DNA from: Streptomyces antibioticus
Lineage (GTDB): Bacteria; Actinomycetota; Actinomycetes; Streptomycetales; Streptomycetaceae
DNA: 64,000 bases
Direction of reading: 5' to 3'
Assembly: GCF_002019855.1 (NCBI RefSeq)
Contig: NZ_CM007717.1
Coordinates: 2,353,198 to 2,417,197, forward strand
Shown: in pieces, positions 57,499 through 64,000 of the stretch
How positions within the stretch are numbered: the first letter of the stretch is position 1
How the letters are laid out: each line of letters starts with the position of its first letter
Notes under the pieces: generated by a model
Database searches by the model: none
What the model was told of the DNA's origin: nothing
The model's input: the letters and a program-made list of their open reading frames with translations, nothing else
Made by a program: the position numbers and the translations under genes

Positions 57499-58088
57499 AG
57501 CGCGCCCTTCGTGGAGGGGAGGATGCCGGCCGCGCGCGGGTCGCGCTCGCTGGCGTAGCGCAGGGCCCGGGCCAGCGCCTTGAACTGGCACTCCACGATG
57601 TGGTGCGCGTTGCGCCCGTAGGGCACGTGCACGTGCAGCGCGATCTGGGCCTGGGCCACGAAGGACTCCAGGATGTGCCGGGTCATCGTGGTGTCGTACT
57701 CGCCGATCATCGGCGCCATCTTCTCGGGCTCGGTGTGCACGAGGTAGGGGCGGCCGGAGAGGTCGACGGTGACCTGGGCGAGGGACTCGTCCAGCGGGAC
57801 CGTGCAGTTGCCGAAGCGGTAGATGCCGACCTTGTCGCCGAGCGCCTGCTTGAAGGCGGCGCCGAGGGCGAGGGCGGTGTCCTCGATGGTGTGGTGCGAG
57901 TCGATGTGCAGATCGCCGTCGGTCTTCACGCTCAGGTCGAACAGGCCGTGCCGGCCGAGCTGGTCGAGCATGTGGTCGTAGAAGCCGACGCCGGTGGCGA
58001 TGTCGGTCTTGCCGGTGCCGTCGAGGTCGATCTCGACGAGGACCGAGGTCTCCTTCGTGGTGCGCTGCACGCGTCCTGTGCGGCTCAT
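57495..58088 (-). CDS. hisB: Imidazoleglycerol-phosphate dehydratase
   Basis: Monofunctional HisB, 197 residues. Manganese-binding histidine/glutamate motifs are readable: [41 protein letters not shown]-like [20 protein letters not shown]. No phosphatase domain. Start at 58088 overlaps the hisC stop by four bases. Confidence 0.97.
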   Translation of the reverse strand: MSRTGRVQRTTKETSVLVEIDLDGTGKTDIATGVGFYDHMLDQLGRHGLFDLSVKTDGDLHIDSHHTIEDTALALGAAFKQALGDKVGIYRFGNCTVPLDESLAQVTVDLSGRPYLVHTEPEKMAPMIGEYDTTMTRHILESFVAQAQIALHVHVPYGRNAHHIVECQFKALARALRYASERDPRAAGILPSTKGAL

Positions 58089-59191
58089 GCGTCAAGCTCC
58101 TTCTTCAAGTCCCTCACCGCGTCGAGGAACGCGTCGTTCTCTTCGGGGGTTCCGGCGGTGACCCGCAGCCAACCGGGCACGCCGTTGTCCCGGACCAGGA
58201 CGCCGCGGTCGAGGATCCGCCGCCACACGTCGTGGGCGTCGGCGAAGCGGCCGAACTGGACGAAGTTGGCGTCCGAGGCGGTGACCTCGTAGCCGGCGGC
58301 GAGCAGTTCGGCCACCAGCCGGTCGCGCTCCGACTTGAGCTGCTCGACGTACTTCAGCAGGGTGTCGGTGTGCTCCAGGGCGGCCAGCGCGGTCGCCTGG
58401 GTGACGGCCGAGAGGTGGTACGGCAGCCGGACGAGCTGGACGGCGTCCACGACGGCCGGGTGCGCGGCGAGGTAGCCGAGGCGCAGGCCGGCCGCGCCGA
58501 ACGCCTTCGACATGGTCCGGGAGACGACGAGATGCGGCCGGCCTTCGAGCAGCGGCAGCAGCGAGTCGCCGTGGCTGAACTCGATGTACGCCTCGTCCAC
58601 GACGACCATCGAGGGCCGCGCGGCCTGCGCGGCCTCGTACAGCGCGAGGACGGTCTCGGCCGGGACGGCGGTGCCGGTGGGGTTGTTGGGGGTGGTGACG
58701 AACACGACGTCGGGGCGGTGCTCGGCGATGGCCTGCTCGGCCGCCGCGAGGTCGATGGTGAAGTCCTCGCGGCGCGGCCCGGAGATCCAGCCGGTCCCGG
58801 TGCCGCGCGCGATGAGCCCGTGCATCGAGTACGACGGTTCGAAGCCGATCGCCGTGCGGCCGGGGCCGCCGAAGGTCTGGAGGAGCTGCTGGAGGACCTC
58901 GTTGGAGCCGTTGGCGGCCCAGACGTTGGCGAGGCCGACCTCGTACCCGGAGGTGTCCGTGAGATACCGGGCGAGCTGCGTGCGCAGGTCGACGGCGTCG
59001 CGGTCCGGGTACCGGTTGAGGTTGCGGGCGGCCTCGCGGACGCGCTCCGCGATCCGGTCGACCAGCGCCTCGGGCAGCGGGTAGGGGTTCTCGTTGGTGT
59101 TCAGCCGGACGGGGACGTCCAACTGGGGTGCGCCGTAGGGGGACTTGCCGCGCAGCTCGTCCCGTACGGGGAGATCGTCGATGCCGGTCAC
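58085..59191 (-). CDS. hisC: Histidinol-phosphate aminotransferase
   Basis: PLP aminotransferase, 368 residues, class II fold. It shows [13 protein letters not shown] at the N-terminus, [32 protein letters not shown] and the Schiff-base lysine in [20 protein letters not shown] 59191 overlaps the hisD stop by four bases. Confidence 0.97.
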   Translation of the reverse strand: MTGIDDLPVRDELRGKSPYGAPQLDVPVRLNTNENPYPLPEALVDRIAERVREAARNLNRYPDRDAVDLRTQLARYLTDTSGYEVGLANVWAANGSNEVLQQLLQTFGGPGRTAIGFEPSYSMHGLIARGTGTGWISGPRREDFTIDLAAAEQAIAEHRPDVVFVTTPNNPTGTAVPAETVLALYEAAQAARPSMVVVDEAYIEFSHGDSLLPLLEGRPHLVVSRTMSKAFGAAGLRLGYLAAHPAVVDAVQLVRLPYHLSAVTQATALAALEHTDTLLKYVEQLKSERDRLVAELLAAGYEVTASDANFVQFGRFADAHDVWRRILDRGVLVRDNGVPGWLRVTAGTPEENDAFLDAVRDLKKELDA

Positions 59192-60513
59192 TTGCCCTCG
59201 GGAACCTTCCAACTGAATCGAGCCTTGATCGCCGCGCCGTGCGCGGGCAGGTCCTCCGCCTCCGCCAGGGTCACCACGTGGTGCGCGACCTCGGCGAGCG
59301 CGTCCCGCGTGTAGTCCACGATGTGGATGCCGCGCAGGAAGGACTGGACGGACAGGCCGGAGGAGTGGCAGGCGCAGCCGCCGGTGGGCAGCACGTGGTT
59401 GGAGCCGGCCGCGTAGTCGCCGAGGGAGACGGGCGCCCAGGGGCCGACGAAGACCGCGCCCGCGTTGCGCACCCGGCCGGCCACCGCGGCGGCGTCGGCC
59501 GTCTGGATCTCCAGGTGTTCGGCGCCGTACGCGTCGACCACCCGCAGGCCCTCCTCGACGCCGTCGACGAGGACGATCGCGGACTGCCGGCCGCTCAGCG
59601 CCGGGACGATCCGGTCGTCGATGTGCCGGGTGGCCGCGATCTGCGGTTCCAGCTCCTTCTCGACCGCGTCCGCCAGCTCGACGGAGTCGGTGACGAGGAC
59701 GGCCGCCGCGAGCGGGTCGTGCTCGGCCTGGCTGATCAGGTCGGCCGCCACGTGCACCGGGTCGGCGCCGGCGTCGGCCAGGATCGCGATCTCGGTCGGT
59801 CCCGCCTCGGCGTCGATGCCGATCCGGCCGGTGTAGTAGCGCTTGGCGGCGGCGACCCAGATGTTGCCGGGGCCGGTGACCATGTTGGCGGGCGGGCAGG
59901 ACTCGGTGCCGTGGGCGAACATCGCGACGGCGGTCGCGCCGCCGGCCGCGTACACCTCGTCGACGCCCAGCAGGGCGCAGGCCGCGAGGATGGTGGGGTG
60001 CGGCAGGCCACCGAACTCGGCCTGGGCCGGGGAGGCGAGCGCGACGGACGGGACGCCTGCCTCCTGGGCGGGCACCACGTTCATCACGACGGAGGACGGG
60101 TAGACCGAGCGGCCGCCGGGCGCGTACAGCCCGACCCGGTCGACGGGTACCCACTTCTCGGTCACGCTGCCGCCCGGCACGACCTGGGTCGTGTGGGTCG
60201 TACGGCGCTGGGCGCGGTGCACGAGGCGGGCGCGGCGGATCGACTCCTCCAGGGCCGCGCGCACGGCCGGGTCCAGCTCCTCCAGGGCGCGGGCGAGGGC
60301 CTCGGCGGGCACCCGGACCTGCTCCAGCTTCACGCCGTCGAACTTCTCCGCGAAGTCGATCAGCGCCGCGTCACCCCGATGATGCACGGCCTCGCAGATC
60401 GGACGCACCTTCTCCAGGGCGGCCGCGACGTCGAAGTCGGCACGGGGCAGCAGGTCGCGCAGGGCGGGTCCCTCGGGGAGGGCGTCGCCGCGCAGATCGA
60501 TTCGGGAGATCAC
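59188..60513 (-). CDS. hisD: Histidinol dehydrogenase
   Basis: Last two oxidations to histidine; zinc and NAD dependent. The 441-residue protein has [36 protein letters not shown] and the zinc region [18 protein letters not shown] with Gln and His ligands, then GAEHLEIQT and [20 protein letters not shown] 60513 ([15 protein letters not shown]) is the family start; longer frames to 60639 run through the promoter. First gene of the his operon. Confidence 0.97.
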   Translation of the reverse strand: MISRIDLRGDALPEGPALRDLLPRADFDVAAALEKVRPICEAVHHRGDAALIDFAEKFDGVKLEQVRVPAEALARALEELDPAVRAALEESIRRARLVHRAQRRTTHTTQVVPGGSVTEKWVPVDRVGLYAPGGRSVYPSSVVMNVVPAQEAGVPSVALASPAQAEFGGLPHPTILAACALLGVDEVYAAGGATAVAMFAHGTESCPPANMVTGPGNIWVAAAKRYYTGRIGIDAEAGPTEIAILADAGADPVHVAADLISQAEHDPLAAAVLVTDSVELADAVEKELEPQIAATRHIDDRIVPALSGRQSAIVLVDGVEEGLRVVDAYGAEHLEIQTADAAAVAGRVRNAGAVFVGPWAPVSLGDYAAGSNHVLPTGGCACHSSGLSVQSFLRGIHIVDYTRDALAEVAHHVVTLAEAEDLPAHGAAIKARFSWKVPEGK

Positions 60514-60554
60514 GCCGTCAATTCTCTCAGACCGGGATCGGGCACCGTCCGCGC

Positions 60555-60571
60555 GTATCAATGGCTGATAC
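60555..60571. promoter_or_regulatory. Inverted repeat upstream of hisD
   Basis: GTATCA-ATGGC-TGATAC: perfect 6-bp arms, 5-base spacer, 42 bp before the hisD start in the 176-bp divergent gap to the next gene. It is A/T-rich against its surroundings, as an operator or a promoter -10 region would be. No regulator gene is adjacent. Confidence 0.45.
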
Positions 60572-60689
60572 AGAACGTGGCCGGAACCCGGAAGATCGCC
60601 TTCACGTCCTGCGTTCGGGAGGTCACTCAGCGGGCACAACGGCTGTGCGCGACCCGAGTGACCGACGGTGACCGAGGGGGTGACGGGGG

Positions 60690-62288
60690 ATGACGGGTGG
60701 GACCGACGGGGCCGCCGGGACGGACGGCGTCCGCGCCGGCGATCTGCCGGACGACCTGACCGCGGCCGAGGCCGGGATGTGGCAGGCGTTCCGCAACGGC
60801 AGCGTCTACGACCTGAGCGACGGCGACTCGGTCGTCGACGATCCGCACGGCGGGCACCCCTGGGGGCCCGAGCGCACGGTGCGGGCGCGGATCGTGGCCT
60901 GGCTGCTGCTGGACGGGCCGCCCGCGCTGGACGGCCGGGTGGCCTCGCTGAAGCTGGTCGGCGTGCGGATCAGCGACAGCCTGGACCTGGCGGGCGGCAC
61001 CGTGGTGCCGTACGTGGAGATGAAGCGCTGCCGGTTCGACCGGGACGTGCTGCTGCCGGAGGCGCGGTTCACGACCGTGCGGATGGTGGACTGCTCGGTG
61101 CCGCGTCTGGAGGCGGCCCGGGTGCACACCGAGGGCGATCTGCATCTGCCGCGCTGCCGCTTCCACAACGGCGTGCGGCTCACCGACGCGCACATCGGCA
61201 CGGACCTGCTGCTCAACCAGGCGATCGTCTACCGCGACCGGACCGGCCGCTCGATCGCCGCCGACGGGATGACGGTCGGCCAGGACCTCCAGGCCGAGAT
61301 GCTGGAGTCGCACGGCGAACTGAGCCTGCGCAGCGCCAAGATCGGCGTGTCGCTGAGTCTGCGCGGCGCGCGGCTGGCCAACCCGTACACCCGGCTGGCG
61401 CTGAACGCGCCCCAGATGACGGTGGAGCGCTCGCTGTATCTGACCCCGGCCGGGGTCGGCGGGCAGGCGCTGAGCGGGGCGACGCCCGCGCGCGGGACGC
61501 GCATCCAGCGGTTCGAGTGCCGGGGCGGGCTGCGCCTGGACGACGGGCGGTTCGGGGACGCCGTCGACCTGGAGCGGGCCCGGTTCGTCCTCACCGACGA
61601 GCAGGAGCTGTCGCTGCGCCGGGTGCAGACGCCCGAGCTGCGCTTCCTCGGGGAGCGGCCGCCGCGCGGCAAGGTGGTGCTGTCCGGCGCCCGGGTGGTC
61701 ACCCTGGTGGACCGGGCGAGCGCCTGGCCGGGCCCGGGCAATCTGCACATGGGCGGTTTCGCGTACGAGAACCTGGTGCCGCAGGGACCCTTCCCGCTGG
61801 CCGAGCGGCTGAGCTGGGTGGCCGCGTCGACCGCCGAGTACGCGCCGGAGCCGTACGAGCGGCTGGCGACCGTGCTGCGCAACGGCGGGGAGGACGAGGA
61901 CGCCCGCGAGGTACTGCTCGCCAAGCAGCGCCGGCGCCGCGAGACGCTGCCGCCGGCCGCGAAGTTCTGGGGGTACGCGCAGGACTGGACGGTGGCCTAC
62001 GGGTACCGGCCGGGGCGGGCGGCGGTGTGGATGGCGCTGCTGTGGGCGGCCGGCTCGGTGGCCTTCACGCACTCCGCGCCGCCGCCGGTGAGCCGCGAGG
62101 GGCATCCGCAGTGGAACCCGACGCTGTTCGCGCTCGATCTGCTGCTGCCGGTGATCGACCTGGGCCAGGCCAACCAGTGGCGGCTGACCGGGGGCTGGCA
62201 GTGGCTGGCGACGGCGCTGATCCTGCTCGGCTGGATCCTGGCGACGACGGTGGCGACGGGGGCGACGCGGACGCTGCGGCGGGACTGA
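60690..62288 (+). CDS. Membrane protein with beta-helix-like repeats
   Basis: 532-residue protein of unknown function. After a ~60-residue N-terminal domain, residues 80-340 are irregular ~20-residue units such as [36 protein letters not shown] and [19 protein letters not shown], resembling pentapeptide or bactofilin-like beta-helices. Two C-terminal membrane helices ([16 protein letters not shown] and [18 protein letters not shown]) flank a short outer loop. The ATG at 60690 follows a GGGGG ribosome site. The gene is divergent from hisD. It is often labelled oxidoreductase in Streptomyces, but I see no cofactor site. Confidence 0.75.
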   Translation: MTGGTDGAAGTDGVRAGDLPDDLTAAEAGMWQAFRNGSVYDLSDGDSVVDDPHGGHPWGPERTVRARIVAWLLLDGPPALDGRVASLKLVGVRISDSLDLAGGTVVPYVEMKRCRFDRDVLLPEARFTTVRMVDCSVPRLEAARVHTEGDLHLPRCRFHNGVRLTDAHIGTDLLLNQAIVYRDRTGRSIAADGMTVGQDLQAEMLESHGELSLRSAKIGVSLSLRGARLANPYTRLALNAPQMTVERSLYLTPAGVGGQALSGATPARGTRIQRFECRGGLRLDDGRFGDAVDLERARFVLTDEQELSLRRVQTPELRFLGERPPRGKVVLSGARVVTLVDRASAWPGPGNLHMGGFAYENLVPQGPFPLAERLSWVAASTAEYAPEPYERLATVLRNGGEDEDAREVLLAKQRRRRETLPPAAKFWGYAQDWTVAYGYRPGRAAVWMALLWAAGSVAFTHSAPPPVSREGHPQWNPTLFALDLLLPVIDLGQANQWRLTGGWQWLATALILLGWILATTVATGATRTLRRD

Positions 62289-62435
62289 ACGGGGCTGTGC
62301 ACGCAAGAGCGCGTGGACCTGCGGTTTTCACCCACAGTCGCCGCCCGCTCACTTTTACCGGTCCTTGACCTTCCGCCGTACAACTTTCCGCAGGTTCCCG
62401 TTGCCCTCTGGCGCAACCCCCACCTGCGGCTTTCA

Positions 62436-63494
62436 ATGGTCGGCACCATGGCTCTGCTGCCCCCGTTCATCCGCGCCCCCCGGCTCAGCCGGACGGCCCG
62501 GAACGCCACCGCCCCCCGCCGCGCCGCCGATGGGCTCCCCGCCGACGACGAGGTGCTGCTCGACGTGCCCGACGACCGGCTCGGCCCGGTGCTGGTCGCG
62601 GCCGCGCGGGACGCCTACGAGCCCGCCGCCCGGCTGCTGGCCCGTACCCGGGAGCGGGCCGAGTGGGAGTACCGGGACCGGTACGTGACCCGTCTGGCGT
62701 CCTTCGCCCGCTCCCGCCCGGAGTGGCTGGAGACCTGGCGGGCCGCCGCGCCCCGCGATCCGGACGTGCTGCTGCTGACCGCCCAGCGCGCGGTGGACCA
62801 CGCCTGGCGCTCGCCCGCCCGGGCCGAGCTGCTGCGCGAGGTGAGCCCGCTGATCACCGCGGCCGCGGGCAGCGACGTCCGCGACCCGGTGCCGTGGCGG
62901 ATCGCCCTGGACCACGCCCGCGGCAGCCGCGCCGGGCACAAGTACTTCGGCGAGCTGTGGGAGGCGGCGGTGCGGCGCGCCCCGCACCACTACGGCTGCC
63001 ATGTGGCCGCCAAGCGCTATCTGGCCCAGTCCTGGCACGGCTCGCACCGCGAGTGCTTCGACTTCGCCGACCGGGCCGCGCAGGACGCCCCGGCCGGCTC
63101 CCTGGTCCAGGCCCTGCCGGTGCGGGCGGCCTTCGCCTATCTGACCGACGGCTGCGGCCCCGACGTGCCCCGGGACCGGCTGGACGCGGCGGCCGACCGG
63201 GCGATCGCGCTCTCCGCGCGCTTCCCGGCGGTCGACCCCTGGCCGGCCGAGATCCGCAATCTGCTTGTGTACGTCCTGGTCCGGCTGCACCGCCGCGAGG
63301 ACGCCCTCGTCCAACTGCGGCTGATCGGCCCGTACGCCACGTCCTTCCCCTGGAGCCGGCTGTCGGACGATCCGCTGGGGCACTTCCTGGCGGTGCGCGA
63401 GGAGGTGCGCTCGGGCCGCTGGACGCCGTCCGCGCAGCCCCCGCCGCGTCCGCGGGTCGGTCACGGCGACCGGGCGCACTCCGAGGACCACTAG
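62436..63494 (+). CDS. Unknown alpha-helical protein
   Basis: 352-residue protein, no family recognised with confidence. It is rich in Arg and Ala and reads as helical repeats, for example ALDHARGSRAGHKYFGELWEAAVRRAPHHY and CFDFADRAAQDAPAGSLVQALPVR (quoted cores HKYFGELW and CFDFADRA). No signal peptide or membrane helix; the C-terminus is Pro/Arg-rich. ATG 62436 or 62448 could be the start; neither has a ribosome site, and the frame is open back to 62313. A 14-base direct repeat (ACCTGCGGyTTTCA) occurs at 62317 and again abutting the ATG. Confidence 0.65.
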   Translation: MVGTMALLPPFIRAPRLSRTARNATAPRRAADGLPADDEVLLDVPDDRLGPVLVAAARDAYEPAARLLARTRERAEWEYRDRYVTRLASFARSRPEWLETWRAAAPRDPDVLLLTAQRAVDHAWRSPARAELLREVSPLITAAAGSDVRDPVPWRIALDHARGSRAGHKYFGELWEAAVRRAPHHYGCHVAAKRYLAQSWHGSHRECFDFADRAAQDAPAGSLVQALPVRAAFAYLTDGCGPDVPRDRLDAAADRAIALSARFPAVDPWPAEIRNLLVYVLVRLHRREDALVQLRLIGPYATSFPWSRLSDDPLGHFLAVREEVRSGRWTPSAQPPPRPRVGHGDRAHSEDH

Positions 63495-63505
63495 GCTTCT
63501 ACGCC

Positions 63506-64000
63506 GTGACCACCGTCCGTCTGCCGCTCTTCCCCCTGAACTCGGTGCTGTTCCCGGGGTTGGTGCTTCCGTTGAACGTCTTCGAGGAGCGCTATCGCGC
63601 CATGATGCGCGACCTGCTGAAGACCCCCGAGGAGGAACCGCGCCGGTTCGCCGTCGTGGCGATCCGCGACGGTCACGAGGTGGCGCCGGCCGCGCCGGGG
63701 ATGCCGGACCCGACCGCGCTGCCGGAGCGCGGCCCGGCGGCCGGCTTCGGCGACGACCCGCTCAAGACGTTCCACGGCACCGCCTGCGTGGCCGACGCGG
63801 CGACCATCCGGGAACGGGCCGACGGCACCTTCGAGGTGCTGGCGACCGGCACGACCCGGGTCCGGCTGCTGTCCGTGGACTCCTCGGGACCGTTCCTGAC
63901 GGCCGAGCTGGAGGAACTCCCGGAGGCGCCGGGCGACGAGGCGGGCGCCCTCGCGGAGGGGGTGCTGCGGGCCTTCCGCCAGTACCAGAAGCGCCTGGCG
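63506..64000 (+). CDS. LON-substrate-binding-domain protein, 3' end beyond window
   Basis: Stand-alone Lon N-terminal (LON_substr_bdg) domain, about 165 codons visible. It starts VTTVRLPLFPLNSVLFPGL and has LPLNVFEERYRAMMRDLL, GTACVADAATI and ATGTTRVRLLS, as in the peptidase S16-like proteins without an ATPase. The GTG at 63506 is 11 bp after the previous stop. Function in the family is unclear (protein quality control is assumed). Truncated by the window edge. Confidence 0.9.
   Translation, partial: MTTVRLPLFPLNSVLFPGLVLPLNVFEERYRAMMRDLLKTPEEEPRRFAVVAIRDGHEVAPAAPGMPDPTALPERGPAAGFGDDPLKTFHGTACVADAATIRERADGTFEVLATGTTRVRLLSVDSSGPFLTAELEELPEAPGDEAGALAEGVLRAFRQYQKRLA

Overview
The window looks like a stretch of a Streptomyces (or close relative) linear-chromosome core. 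Support comes from the very high G+C content and strong third-position G/C bias, many GTG starts, dense ATGA/GTGA stop-start overlaps, and gene sets typical of the genus: a trpC-trpM-trpB-trpA cluster, priA instead of hisA/trpF, split his and trp operons, an HGxxPAAW small membrane protein and a VIT-family transporter beside gltBD. I see no tRNA, rRNA, CRISPR array, transposase or prophage gene.

Layout. 1-6.3 kb: the 5' part of pyruvate kinase, a Tat-exported 5'-nucleotidase-type metallophosphatase, and a two-gene operon of a PLP decarboxylase plus a flavin N-monooxygenase that resembles DesA/DesB of desferrioxamine synthesis without DesC/DesD. 6.4-10.4 kb: pepN, chorismate mutase and a zinc-protease-like protein. 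10.4-20.4 kb: a compact island for degrading the last two sterol rings (the HIP pathway): two SDRs, echA20, ipdA, ipdB, ipdC, fadA6, kstR2, ipdF and an ipdE1/ipdE2 acyl-CoA dehydrogenase pair. They form four divergent operons, and each of the two divergent promoters carries a KstR2-like palindrome. 20.4-29.6 kb: an FBP zinc-finger gene with its own TetR regulator and a perfect operator palindrome, an orphan cytochrome b, a VWA protein, a rhomboid protease overlapping a GH46 chitosanase, and a large TPR-CHAT caspase-like protein. 29.7-36.9 kb: gltD, gltB (GOGAT) and a VIT-type Fe/Mn transporter with an iron-box-like operator.

37.2-45.0 kb is the most unusual operon: four consecutive ADP-ribosylglycohydrolase-family paralogues, a ribokinase, a CaiB/BaiF CoA-transferase and a CitE-like CoA-ester lyase, every junction but one being a 4-base stop/start overlap. 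I infer breakdown of a ribosylated compound, with ribose captured as ribose-5-phosphate and an organic acid cleaved as its CoA thioester; the substrate is unknown. It ends at a strong bidirectional terminator facing lgt.

45-60.5 kb: lgt, a membrane-anchored DsbA-like protein, then amino-acid biosynthesis on the minus strand in three blocks: DUF2752-trpC-trpM-trpB-trpA; hisI-trpE-TIGR02234 protein-HGxxPAAW protein; and hisD-hisC-hisB-small membrane protein-hisH-priA-ridA-hisF. PriA is expected to serve both histidine and tryptophan synthesis, which fits the absence of trpF and hisA here. 60.7-64 kb: two plus-strand genes of unknown function and the start of a LON-substrate-binding-domain gene that runs off the edge.
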